This document shows, one piece after another, positions 18,630-27,593 of a stretch of DNA of 64,000 bases (the first letter of the stretch is position 1; each line of letters starts with the position of its first letter). The position numbers and the translations under genes were made by a program. The notes beneath the pieces were generated by a model. The model was given only the letters and a program-made list of their open reading frames with translations. It did not search any database and was not told where the DNA came from. Source of the DNA: an uncultured Flavobacteriales bacterium (GTDB taxonomy: Bacteria; Bacteroidota; Bacteroidia; Palsa-965); assembly GCA_937974275.1 (NCBI GenBank), contig CALJIF010000039.1:1-64000 (forward strand). Direction: 5' to 3'.

Positions 18630-20093
18630 ATGTTTCGTAGAATAACTGCATTAACAGCATTCTCGTGTATAATTAGTTTTTTAGGTGCTCAGAACGTTGC
18701 TATTAACGCAACCGGAGCAGCTCCTGATGCCAGCGCTATGCTGGATGTGTCTTCAACATCCACGGGTATGTTGATACCAAGAATGACTTCGGCTCAGAGA
18801 ACAGCAATTGCTGCTCCGGCAACAGGTTTGTTTGTATATGATACAACTTTAGGTGCTTTTTTGTATTGGGATGGTGTTGCGTGGCGCTTGATGGCGTATT
18901 CAGGTGGTTGGCTGTTGGCCGGCAATACGGTTAACGGAACTGAGAAATTAGGTTCTTTGAATGCGCAGCCTCTTCGCGTTTATACGAACAATGTCGAGCG
19001 TATGCGTATTGCAGGAACGGGTAATGGAGAAGTAGTATTGAATCAACCGGGCGCATTCGGCTACTTTGCAGGTGATATTTTTTCTGTTTACACCAATGGT
19101 GCGAATTATGCTCTGAATGGCTATTTGTCGGGTACCGGAAACGGTGTAGCGGTGTATGGCGAAAACAATTCTACGGGTACAGCAAGTTCTGCAGGTTTAT
19201 TTATTGCAACCGGTGGTGGGTACGGAGTATACGCTGATGCAACGGCTGCAAATCGCCCCGGGGTTTTGGGTGGATCCAGCGCCGCATCGGGAACAGGTGT
19301 TGTCGGCCTAGGAAATAATCTTGCAACATACTACACCCTTACTTCGGGAAGTGGTGGTGCTTTTACAGGATCACAAGTTGGAGTTTATGGCTTTGCCGGG
19401 TTAAGTGGTGCTACGGGAGGTGTTTTTGTAGGAAACAACACCACTGCAACAACGCTTTTCGGCGGTTCGGGTATTTCTGCCGTAGGGACCGCTTTTGGGG
19501 TGTTCGGTAGAGCCAATAATACGGGTAACGGTACTTGGGGTGGATACTTTACGAATGGTAGTGCTACAGATTATGCGTATGTGGGTGGACGCAATGCAGG
19601 TATTAATTACAAAATAAATGGACCCGGAACAGTTTCCACTATTGTGCGTGATACAGCTAATCGTTTGGTTAACTTATATTGTCCGGAGGCGCCTGAAGTA
19701 TTGTTTCAAGATTTTGGACAGGGACAACTTGTTAACGGAAAAGCACAAATTCAGTTAGATCCGAATTTCACGAAGAACATTTTCGTTGATGAAACACACC
19801 CATTGCGTGTTATTATCCAGTTAGAAGGAGATTGTCAGGGGGTTTACGTAACGAACAAGACAGTAAATGGCTTCGAAGTTGTAGAGTTACAAGGAGGTAG
19901 TTCGAATGTGCGTTTTACTTGGTTTGTTAGCGCGAACCGCGCCGATAGTGTTGATGAAAATGGAAACGTTATATCAACCTTTAGTACAGTTCGATTCGGG
20001 CCCGCACCCGGTCCAATGCAAGAAAAAACACAACAGACTCAGCAAATAGAGAAGCCAGTTGCACCGAAGAAAGTGTCGGTGCAACCGAAATAG
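18630..20093 (+). CDS. Secreted Gly/Ala/Thr-rich surface protein with tail-fibre-like N-terminal module
   Basis: 487 residues. A signal peptide ends LGAQ. Next comes a module common in secreted Bacteroidota proteins (NVAINATGAAPDASAMLDVS, MLIPRMTSAQRTAIAAPATG, LFVYDTTLGAFLYWDG, residues about 21-90). The middle is low in charge and rich in G, A, T and N (about 150-330), likely a repetitive beta structure. The C-terminal module (about 350-450: LYCPEAPEVLFQDFGQGQLV, KAQIQLDPNFTKNIFVDETH, VVELQGGSSNVRFTWFVSANR) recurs in the next gene. A Gln/Lys/Pro tail ends the protein. No T9SS sorting domain is visible. Function unknown; adhesin-like structure is inference. Confidence 0.7.
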   Translation: MFRRITALTAFSCIISFLGAQNVAINATGAAPDASAMLDVSSTSTGMLIPRMTSAQRTAIAAPATGLFVYDTTLGAFLYWDGVAWRLMAYSGGWLLAGNTVNGTEKLGSLNAQPLRVYTNNVERMRIAGTGNGEVVLNQPGAFGYFAGDIFSVYTNGANYALNGYLSGTGNGVAVYGENNSTGTASSAGLFIATGGGYGVYADATAANRPGVLGGSSAASGTGVVGLGNNLATYYTLTSGSGGAFTGSQVGVYGFAGLSGATGGVFVGNNTTATTLFGGSGISAVGTAFGVFGRANNTGNGTWGGYFTNGSATDYAYVGGRNAGINYKINGPGTVSTIVRDTANRLVNLYCPEAPEVLFQDFGQGQLVNGKAQIQLDPNFTKNIFVDETHPLRVIIQLEGDCQGVYVTNKTVNGFEVVELQGGSSNVRFTWFVSANRADSVDENGNVISTFSTVRFGPAPGPMQEKTQQTQQIEKPVAPKKVSVQPK

Positions 20094-20151
20094 TTGAAAT
20101 TGCGAATCTGAACAAACAATCTAAAATGCACCAACCAACTCAATTGCATAA

Positions 20152-21777
20152 ATGAAATCATTTCTACCCCTAAATTTACTTCTGCTCTCACTTGTCGTTG
20201 GGACCGGATGGGCACAAAACGTCGCAATTAATGCAACAGGTGCAGCTCCTGCGGCCAGCGCCATGCTGGATGTTTCTTCTACAACTTCAGGAATGCTTAT
20301 ACCCCGAATGACGACTGCGCAACGAACGGCTATTGCCGGCCCCGTTCAAGGTTTATTGGTTTATGATACATCGTTGAATGTGTTTTACTATTATGACGGA
20401 ACCATCTGGGTTCCAATTCTTGCGAATCCGTCTTCAACTACCGGAGGATGGTCGTTAACCGGCAATGCGGGAACGAATGCGGGAACGAACTTTTTGGGAA
20501 CGACCGATGCTGTTGACTTAGTCATACGCACTAATAACGTAGCTCGTATGCGTATTTTAGCTGTGAACGGACGAATTGGAATCAATACAGCAGCCCCTGT
20601 TTCACAGCTTCACTCTGTTGCTGCTAACGCTGCCGGCAATACAGCCGTTACAGGTTCAATTTCTTCAGCAGGTGCAGGGCATTTGGCGTATTTCAATAAC
20701 ATTGCGTTAGGCGCTTATGGTACGTTACCAAGTGCGTTAGTATACGCTGACGAGTCTGCGGCAGGTAATAGTCCTTCTTTAGTTTCCCGTACCATGAATC
20801 CGGCATCGTATGCAGCTGCAATTAGCTATAGTGATATTTGGATTGCAGGATTTTACGGAGTAGATAACGCAGGAAGTACATTTAATCCCCCGGGCTTGTA
20901 TGGACAGTTAAATGTCACCAACGGTGCGTTGGGTGGTTTTCAAATTGCATTGCGCGGATATATGAATCGCGGGACAACCGCAGGAAATCCCGGCTATTCG
21001 ATTGGTACAAGTGGTTTTGCAATCTCCCAGAATCAAGATGCATTTGGTGTGATGGGACAAGTATATTGCGGAACTACGACCAGAGCCGGAGGTTATTTCG
21101 ACGCTTCTGATTATGCCGGAGTCTTTCAATCATATGCATATGTTGGGACTACTGTTGGCGGCGTTGCCAGAAAAATAACAGGAACTGCTGCGGTAAGTGA
21201 AATTATCCCTACAGAAAATCATGGTCGGGTAATGTTGACATGTCCTGAGTCTCCGGAATATTGGTATCAGGATTACGGTACAGTGCAGTTAGTGAATGGA
21301 AAAGCCCATGTTGAGTTGGATCCCATCATGGCTGATATCGTTGTTGTGAACGACAGCAACCCGATTCGCGTTTTTTGCACACCGGTAAATATGTTATATT
21401 TCAATGGTGTTGCGGTGGTTAATCAAACTGCTACGGGGTTTGATTTAGTGGAGTTGAATGGCGGTACACACTCCGGAACGTTGGATTATCAAATTGTGGT
21501 GAAACCTAAAACAGGATACGGCGAAGGTCGTTTTCCTCAGGCTCCCGGCCCTGCTTATGCAAAAGCTGATAAAGAACCGGCAAAAGCAAAAGCGGCCAAT
21601 CAGCCATCTAAACGACAGATTTTCTATTGGCCACCGGATCACGTAGTTTATGGTTATGATCCTGCTGAATTTTGCGCAATCGGAGATGTGGTTCCTGCAG
21701 GACCTCACGCAGGAAAAATTAAAGTTGGCCCGGGTCAATACAGTGATAAAATGCCGTTACAGGTGCCAAAGCGTTAA
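20152..21777 (+). CDS. Secreted surface protein, paralogue of the preceding gene
   Basis: 541 residues. After the signal peptide (ending GWAQ) the N-terminal module is nearly identical to its neighbour (NVAINATGAAPAASAMLDVS, MLIPRMTTAQRTAIAGP). The C-terminal module is clearly homologous (LTCPESPEYWYQDYGTVQLV, KAHVELDPIMADIVVVND, GFDLVELNGGTH). The roughly 200-residue centre is unrelated or strongly diverged. The last 60 residues (QIFYWPPDHVVYGYDPAEF onwards) are unique and basic. No T9SS sorting domain is seen. The gap to the upstream gene is 58 bp with no terminator, so they are probably cotranscribed. Confidence 0.7.
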   Translation: MKSFLPLNLLLLSLVVGTGWAQNVAINATGAAPAASAMLDVSSTTSGMLIPRMTTAQRTAIAGPVQGLLVYDTSLNVFYYYDGTIWVPILANPSSTTGGWSLTGNAGTNAGTNFLGTTDAVDLVIRTNNVARMRILAVNGRIGINTAAPVSQLHSVAANAAGNTAVTGSISSAGAGHLAYFNNIALGAYGTLPSALVYADESAAGNSPSLVSRTMNPASYAAAISYSDIWIAGFYGVDNAGSTFNPPGLYGQLNVTNGALGGFQIALRGYMNRGTTAGNPGYSIGTSGFAISQNQDAFGVMGQVYCGTTTRAGGYFDASDYAGVFQSYAYVGTTVGGVARKITGTAAVSEIIPTENHGRVMLTCPESPEYWYQDYGTVQLVNGKAHVELDPIMADIVVVNDSNPIRVFCTPVNMLYFNGVAVVNQTATGFDLVELNGGTHSGTLDYQIVVKPKTGYGEGRFPQAPGPAYAKADKEPAKAKAANQPSKRQIFYWPPDHVVYGYDPAEFCAIGDVVPAGPHAGKIKVGPGQYSDKMPLQVPKR

Positions 21778-21799
21778 CAGCACGATAAACAGATTATCT

Positions 21800-23368
21800 A
21801 TGTTAAAAAATGCCTTTTTATTAGGTCTATCGATGTTGCCGTTGGTCGTTAGCGCTCAGGGCTTGTTGAACAATGGCGCTCGCATCGTTATGTCCGGTGC
21901 TTCGCATATTGTGGTAAACGGTGCAACAGGAAATTACTTGAGTCAGGCCGGTGGATTGATTACGCCTTCGGCCACCGGTAATATTTGGGTCGCCGGAAAC
22001 TGGACGAACAACGCGGGTAACACCGGATTCAATGCTGATGCCGGAACGGTTAACTTGAATGGAGCGAATCAAAATATTGCCGGTACTGCAAGTACTACAT
22101 TTTTTAATTTGAGTTTATTGGGGTCCGGCTCCAAAACGTTGAACGTTGCAACTAGTGTGGGCGGTGTTACAACAACAACAGGTGTTTTGAGTTTGGGTAG
22201 TCGCCCTTTGATTCTGAATAGCTTTATGCTGACGGTGAGAAATCCTGCTGCAGGTGCTATTACCAACACAACCGGTTATATTCAGAGTGAGACGAATGTT
22301 GCCGGGAATCCAAGTATTGTGCGTTGGAATATTGGAACAGCAACAGGTGCAAGAATAATTCCCTTTGGTACGACAAGTGCCACTTTGATTCCATTTACAT
22401 ATAATGCCACTGTTGCAATGGGTGCCGGAACGGATTATTTTCAAGTTGCAACACGTCCTACTGCAGCGTCTAACAATTTGCCGTGGTCAACCGGTGTTAC
22501 CCACATGTTTGATCCTAATTTGAATCAGGATGGTTCCGATGAGGCAGTTATTGATCGTTGGTGGGATATCACTACTTCGGCAGCTTCAACGGCCGATGTA
22601 ACTTTTTCTTACAGAGGAACAGAGAATACGATGATCGCACCTTTTCAAACAGGTTCTATCGGTGCGCAATATTGGGCTACCGCTTGGTTGCCAAATAATG
22701 CCAATATCGGTAGCGCACCTGCTGTTACAGTTGGTGTAGGAAGTGTGACTGCTCCGGGATTAGTTTTTGCCGCCGGTGCTTTTACACCAATGGTACTTTC
22801 TTCACTTGCTGCTCCATTGCCCATCGAGTTAATTAATTTCGAGTCTAAATGTCAAGACAATCAGACTGTATTAACATGGTCAACTGCAACAGAGACGAAT
22901 AATTCACATTTCACGATTTGGAAAAGCAATGATGGTGTGAGCTACAGAAGCATTGGAAACATTCAGGGTGCAGGTTTCAGTTCACAAATCAGAAACTATT
23001 CTTTTGTTGATGCAGAAGCGAACACTGCCACTGTTTATTACAAACTGCAACAAACCGATTTTAACGGGCATTCCGAAGAGTTTGGTCCCATTGTCGGTGA
23101 AACCTGCGGAAACGGCGGTGATGTAGTTTATGCATTTGGTGATGGAAGTGACTTGTTTGTGCAGTTTCAATTGATGTTTGCGGGAGAATATGTGGTGGAA
23201 GTTTACGATGCCGCAGGTCGATTAATTGGTTCGGAACAAGTCAATTCTCCTGAAGGTTTTTCAACTACTAAATTAAATACGCAGGGTTGGTCGTCAGGTG
23301 TATATCTGATTCGAGTTAGCCAAGGAAATGCCCAATTGGAGAGTAAAAGAGCCGTGATAATGCGTTAA
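21800..23368 (+). CDS. T9SS-exported protein with C-terminal sorting domain
   Basis: 522 residues from the ATG at 21800, 22 nt after the preceding stop; longer in-frame starts lie inside that gene. A signal peptide ends VVSAQ. Residues about 20-330 are a G/T/N-rich beta region (ANIWVAGNWTNNAG-like strands). An FN3-like module common in T9SS cargo follows (PIELINFESKCQDNQTVLTW, ATETNNSHFTIWKSNDGVSY). The last ~75 residues are a type A sorting domain (EVYDAAGRLIGSEQV, SSGVYLIRVSQGNAQLESKR). The protein should cross the outer membrane through T9SS and be processed by PorU. Function unknown. Confidence 0.78.
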   Translation: MLKNAFLLGLSMLPLVVSAQGLLNNGARIVMSGASHIVVNGATGNYLSQAGGLITPSATGNIWVAGNWTNNAGNTGFNADAGTVNLNGANQNIAGTASTTFFNLSLLGSGSKTLNVATSVGGVTTTTGVLSLGSRPLILNSFMLTVRNPAAGAITNTTGYIQSETNVAGNPSIVRWNIGTATGARIIPFGTTSATLIPFTYNATVAMGAGTDYFQVATRPTAASNNLPWSTGVTHMFDPNLNQDGSDEAVIDRWWDITTSAASTADVTFSYRGTENTMIAPFQTGSIGAQYWATAWLPNNANIGSAPAVTVGVGSVTAPGLVFAAGAFTPMVLSSLAAPLPIELINFESKCQDNQTVLTWSTATETNNSHFTIWKSNDGVSYRSIGNIQGAGFSSQIRNYSFVDAEANTATVYYKLQQTDFNGHSEEFGPIVGETCGNGGDVVYAFGDGSDLFVQFQLMFAGEYVVEVYDAAGRLIGSEQVNSPEGFSTTKLNTQGWSSGVYLIRVSQGNAQLESKRAVIMR

Positions 23369-23421
23369 TATTCAGTTTTTTGTGTATATATTTATTTCGG
23401 CAAACGGAAAAATATATGCTT

Positions 23422-26001
23422 ATGAAACGAATACTACTTGTGGTAGTTATACCTGTATTGGCTTGCGTTAATGTATTCTCGCAAAATTCAGACTCGGTTA
23501 GAGCCCAAGAAGGAATGGAGGTTAGAGCGCTCAATACGAATGCTTTCAATCCTTATTTCACAGTTTCACCCTTTGCTGGTGAACTCAATTCTCTGGTTCC
23601 ACAAGAGTTTCAAGGGCATCCTGAATTTGGTGCCATTCCGTTTAATTCGGGCTTAGATAGCGCAATAGAGTTAATTGATCAACGCACAGAATATACCCGT
23701 ACTCTCGTGAAAGCCGGAACATCGGGTAAGATAACGTATACGCAAAAAGGTTATTATCCATTGCACTATAGGGATACGAGCGGGCAATGGATGACTTATG
23801 ATTCACGATTGCATCCCGTTCCCAATCAACAAGGCGTTTTTGAAGCCGTTCATCAATATTCTCCAACAACCGTCAATACGGTTAATAAAAGCGCATCAAT
23901 TAGAAATGGTGCTAGTGCGATTCGTTTCAATAACAATTTGGAGTTATTTTATCAGGATTCAGCAGGCAATCGTACCAGTTTAGGTATTGCGGATTGGTCC
24001 AATTATTCAGCAGGTAGTGATGGTGTACTTGTAGTTGATGCGTGGAATGGAATTGATATGCAGATTTTGGTTAGCGATGGTGCTATTAAAACGAATTATA
24101 TCGTTAAGAGTCCTGTTCTTTATACCTCCGGTTTCTTTGTTTTTGTAGATAATATTGATGCAGGAACGGGCTCCACGATGCTTTTTACTTCTCCAAATTT
24201 AGATTTATGGGGAAACACGATTTCTTCGATTGATGTGATCGACAACGGCGGTAATCATAGTTTCCGAATTGGAGAAGCTTGGGGATATGATCAATCCAAT
24301 AATCGCGCTCAGAATACAGCATTTGGTTACCGATTAGTTGGTAGTGATCTTGAATTACACGTGCCGGTTTCTTGGTTATCCAACCCAATCATGCAGTATC
24401 CTTTGATAATCGATCCATTGGTAAGTTCAACGGGAACTCGATTACAAGGTTCTATCGGTGGATCAGGATTAAACAATTCAGGGGCTTTTACCAATTCTTG
24501 CAATTATACTTTGGCTGTTCCAACGCCAACAAATTGTACCATCACAAATGTTTTATGGAGCTTCACATACCGTGCTCAGAATGGTGCCGTGATGTGTGAA
24601 GGTGGCTTAGATTTTTTATATGGTGCTTGTCGTAGCCCGGCAGCTGCGGGATTTTACTGGTTTTGTAATAATTGCACCTTTGCAGGTAACTGCACAGGAA
24701 CTAATGTTTCAATTTTTGGTGACTTTGCAGCGTGCATTCCTGCTCCTCAATGTGCTTCGTACAATATGAACTTTACAATGCGTTTTTACGATCGTTGGGC
24801 CGGTGCTGCGTGCAGTAACACCTTTATCGCAGCCAACTCTAATTGGGTGATGACGATTGAAGGGCAGACAGTTAATCAACCCAGCGCTCCGGCGTCTTCC
24901 AATGGCACAACAATTTGTTTGGGTGCATTTACAACCTTAACTGCAAGTGGAACGTTTGGTGTTCCGGGATATACTTATCTGTGGAGTCCGGGTGGACAAA
25001 CGACTCAAAGTATCACTGTTGCGCCTACAACAACTACAACGTATACGTGTACTATTACCGACGCATGTGGAGTTACTGCTGTTAATCAAGTTACGATTAC
25101 GGTAAACACGGCGAATACCTTGATTCCAGCACCGACATTCTCGATTTCCCTTTCACCTGCGTCCGGAAATCCTTGTCCGGTTACCGCAACAGTGACTTAT
25201 ACCGGCGCGAGTAGTTATGCCGGTGGAGCAGAGCAATATCAATGGTCATTTGGTGGGGCAAGTTCTATTGCCGGAGGATCAACTTCCGGTTCGGCGAATT
25301 CTCCTCCATACGGTGGACCTTATACAGTGACGTATAACACCCCCGGTTCATATGCTCTGTCGGTAACAATAATTTCGGGAGGACAATGCGGCGTTACTAC
25401 ACAGGCTATTACCATTTGTGGTGTTTTACCGGTTGAGGTGTTGAACTTCGATGGAAGTCATGTAGGCAATGGTACAGTTGAATTGCATTGGTCGTCTGCA
25501 TCTGAAACGAATAACTCGCATTTTGTAATAGAACGCAGTTACGATGGTGTAACATTTGAACACGTTGGCAATGTTTCTTCCAAAGCACCTAATGGAAATA
25601 GTTCCCAGCGTCTGGATTATCAAATTATGGATGAGGTAGGTGTAAAGCACTCGGTTATATACTATCGTTTGAAACAATTTGATTTTAATGGAGCTTCAGA
25701 GATAGTGGGTAATGTTTCTGTTCAGATTGATCCATTAAGAGGAAGCGTGCAAATTGTTCCGAACCCTGTAAACAATACATGTACTATTACATGGAATAGT
25801 GTTTCAAATCAGCAATACGTAATGTCAATTATTGATGCAACCGGTGCTGTTGTTCGAGAACGTACTTATGCCGGAATGGATGGCTCAACTCGTGTTGAGA
25901 TTGACTTATCTGATCTTCCGACCGGTTTGTACATGACGCGAATTTCCGATGCAGGAGGTAAAGTATTCGTAAGTAAATTGTTAATTCAAAAATCTAAATA
26001 A
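23422..26001 (+). CDS. Large T9SS-exported protein with PKD-like and sorting domains
   Basis: 859 residues from the ATG at 23422. A signal peptide ends NVFSQ. The first ~330 residues form a beta-rich domain (ITYTQKGYYPLHYRDTSGQW, AWNGIDMQILVSDGAIKTNY, YPLIIDPLV) like the N-terminal part of many bacterial repeat-containing surface proteins. A cysteine-containing region (about 350-480) comes next. PKD/Ig-like domains (about 490-660: GYTYLWSPGGQTTQSI; AEQYQWSFGG) follow, then the same FN3-like module as its neighbour (ASETNNSHFVIERSYDGVTF) and a type A sorting domain (NPVNNTCTITW ... LPTGLYMTRISDAGGKVFVS). A terminator hairpin follows, ending the secreted-protein run. Confidence 0.78.
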   Translation: MKRILLVVVIPVLACVNVFSQNSDSVRAQEGMEVRALNTNAFNPYFTVSPFAGELNSLVPQEFQGHPEFGAIPFNSGLDSAIELIDQRTEYTRTLVKAGTSGKITYTQKGYYPLHYRDTSGQWMTYDSRLHPVPNQQGVFEAVHQYSPTTVNTVNKSASIRNGASAIRFNNNLELFYQDSAGNRTSLGIADWSNYSAGSDGVLVVDAWNGIDMQILVSDGAIKTNYIVKSPVLYTSGFFVFVDNIDAGTGSTMLFTSPNLDLWGNTISSIDVIDNGGNHSFRIGEAWGYDQSNNRAQNTAFGYRLVGSDLELHVPVSWLSNPIMQYPLIIDPLVSSTGTRLQGSIGGSGLNNSGAFTNSCNYTLAVPTPTNCTITNVLWSFTYRAQNGAVMCEGGLDFLYGACRSPAAAGFYWFCNNCTFAGNCTGTNVSIFGDFAACIPAPQCASYNMNFTMRFYDRWAGAACSNTFIAANSNWVMTIEGQTVNQPSAPASSNGTTICLGAFTTLTASGTFGVPGYTYLWSPGGQTTQSITVAPTTTTTYTCTITDACGVTAVNQVTITVNTANTLIPAPTFSISLSPASGNPCPVTATVTYTGASSYAGGAEQYQWSFGGASSIAGGSTSGSANSPPYGGPYTVTYNTPGSYALSVTIISGGQCGVTTQAITICGVLPVEVLNFDGSHVGNGTVELHWSSASETNNSHFVIERSYDGVTFEHVGNVSSKAPNGNSSQRLDYQIMDEVGVKHSVIYYRLKQFDFNGASEIVGNVSVQIDPLRGSVQIVPNPVNNTCTITWNSVSNQQYVMSIIDATGAVVRERTYAGMDGSTRVEIDLSDLPTGLYMTRISDAGGKVFVSKLLIQKSK

Positions 26002-26036
26002 GTTAGAATTAGTCTCAGTCAGTATTGATCGAAATA

Positions 26037-26072
26037 GAGATGGCTTTGGTCTAAAAACCTAAGCCATTTCTC
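26037..26072 (+). terminator. Putative terminator hairpin after the secreted-protein cluster
   Basis: GAGATGGCTTtGGT pairs with ACCtAAGCCATTTCTC around a CTAAAA loop, 36 nt past the stop at 26001. The following T-run is weak (GTTTAATG), so termination may be incomplete. Confidence 0.5.
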
Positions 26073-26113
26073 GTTTAATGAACTAAATTTCAAACGGCAA
26101 TTATTTGAATCAT

Positions 26114-26458
26114 ATGTTATCCAGAATGATAGTCGTTGCGGCTTTTGCCGTTATGGTAAATGTTTGTCTTGCTATCGCACATAATGTGGCTGCATCGCAA
26201 ACGCCTGCTGCAGCTGCTCCGGGAACTTTTCAGATTGAACGTTTAGCGGCTTGCGAAATGGATTATTCTAAAAATTTCATGGATAGTATCAGTGTAGTTG
26301 TTGAACGTCATCGTCTTCCTGTTCAAATCAATTATATGCAATTGTCTAAATGTAGTCGGGTGAAGATTCTATCTCGCCTGGAAGTAGCATCCGGCGATTT
26401 TAGTCCGCTAAAACCTGAAGTTGTAGAAGTGGAGCATTTCGATATTACACAACCTTAA
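26114..26458 (+). CDS. Small exported protein of unknown function
   Basis: 114 residues from the ATG at 26114. It has an N-terminal hydrophobic signal (MIVVAAFAVMVNVCLAIA). The mature part contains an Ala-rich stretch, ACEMDYSKNFMDSISVVVER and a short C-terminal domain with one further cysteine (QLSKCSRVKI). Two mature cysteines could form a disulfide. No similarity is recognised. It is isolated between the secreted-protein cluster and hemH, converging with the latter. Confidence 0.55.
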   Translation: MLSRMIVVAAFAVMVNVCLAIAHNVAASQTPAAAAPGTFQIERLAACEMDYSKNFMDSISVVVERHRLPVQINYMQLSKCSRVKILSRLEVASGDFSPLKPEVVEVEHFDITQP

Positions 26459-26462
26459 TTCG

Positions 26463-26474
26463 GCAGTATACTGC
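26463..26474. repeat. 12-bp perfect palindrome between converging genes
   Basis: GCAGTATACTGC lies in the 46-bp gap between the rightward small exported gene and the leftward hemH. It may be a weak bidirectional hairpin or a protein site; nothing else supports a function. Confidence 0.3.
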
Positions 26475-26504
26475 AACAACTTAATGTCTTTCTTATCGCC
26501 GGAT

Positions 26505-27533
26505 TTAATCTTTAGTTGCAGTCTTTAATATTTCAACTACTGCATCTACCCAGTAAGTTTCCGCATTTAGAGAAGGAACAAGCGTAACTTTTTCGCCACC
26601 GTGTTCGTGAAATAGCTCATCGTATTCCACACCAATTTCATGAATGGTCTCTAAACAATCCGCAACAAATGCAGGTGAGAAAACCAGCAGTTTCTTTTTG
26701 CCGGATTTTCCCAGTTCAATAATCGTTTGGTCGGAATAAGGTTGCACCCAAGGGTCGCGTCCTAAGCGCGATTGAAAGCTGATGGTGTATTTTTCTTTCG
26801 GTATGCCCAATGCAGCAGCAAGATCGTTCGCTGTTACAACACAATTTGCACGATAACAATATTTGTTGCCCTCGTGTATAGTTTCACAACATGAGTCAAA
26901 TTTACATTGTCCACTGCCGAGTTTGTGGTCCGTTTTGGTAATGTGTCGTTGCGGTACGCCATGAAAACTAAAGATGACATGATCGTAATCGCTGTAACTG
27001 TAGTTAGCTGCTGTTTTAATCAATGCCTGTTTATACGACTCCAGATGATGAAAGCGGTCAATGATGTGAAGCTTCGCTTTATCCCATTTTAGTTTAGCAC
27101 AGGTTTCATTAATTGCCGTTATCGTTGAACCTGTTGTAGATGATGCGTACTGGGGATACAACGGTAATGCAACAATCCGATCAACGCCGGAAGCAATTAA
27201 TTTCTGAAAAGCAGATTCAAGTGAAGGTGATTGATAACGCATGCCAAGCTCAACTACAAATGATTCACCTAAAGCCTGCTGTACCTTGTTTTTTAATTCA
27301 ATGCCGTACAACAACAGTGGACTTCCTTCTTTAGTCCAAATTTCGCTGTACAGTTTGGCGGATTTTGGTGCACGGAATGGTGCGATAATCAAATTCACCA
27401 GCAACCATCTCCCTACAGGATTAATGTCAATCACTTCCGGATCACTCAGAAATTCACGTAAATATTTTCGGACATCGCCTGTAGAAGGACTGTCCGGAGT
27501 TCCTAAGTTGATGAGCAGAATTCCTGTTTTCAT
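26505..27533 (-). CDS. hemH: Ferrochelatase
   Basis: 342 residues, cytoplasmic or membrane-associated, inserting Fe2+ into protoporphyrin IX as the last step of protoheme synthesis. LLINLGTPDSPS (7-18), LPLYPQYASSTTGS (123-136), the catalytic histidine in FSFHGVPQRH (188-197, H191) and FQSRLGRDPWVQPYSDQT (253-270) are all intact. Residues 210-231 hold five cysteines (C210, C215, C216, C226, C231) in the stretch that other ferrochelatases use for a GDPY-type loop. A subset of bacterial ferrochelatases bind a [2Fe-2S] cluster through internal cysteines, so a cluster is possible here (inference). No other heme genes are nearby. Confidence 0.95.
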   Translation of the reverse strand: MKTGILLINLGTPDSPSTGDVRKYLREFLSDPEVIDINPVGRWLLVNLIIAPFRAPKSAKLYSEIWTKEGSPLLLYGIELKNKVQQALGESFVVELGMRYQSPSLESAFQKLIASGVDRIVALPLYPQYASSTTGSTITAINETCAKLKWDKAKLHIIDRFHHLESYKQALIKTAANYSYSDYDHVIFSFHGVPQRHITKTDHKLGSGQCKFDSCCETIHEGNKYCYRANCVVTANDLAAALGIPKEKYTISFQSRLGRDPWVQPYSDQTIIELGKSGKKKLLVFSPAFVADCLETIHEIGVEYDELFHEHGGEKVTLVPSLNAETYWVDAVVEILKTATKD

Positions 27534-27535
27534 GG

Positions 27536-27571
27536 TATAAAAAAGATGTGCTGCACGTGCAACACATCTTT
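27536..27571 (-). terminator. Strong rho-independent terminator after lpdA
   Basis: On the minus strand AAAGATGTG-T-TGCAC-GTGCA-G-CACATCTTT is a nearly perfect 30-nt hairpin (27542-27571) followed by TTTTTTATA. It is placed between lpdA and hemH, so hemH needs its own promoter. Confidence 0.8.
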
Positions 27572-27593
27572 AACAAACTCGTGTGACTTTAGT

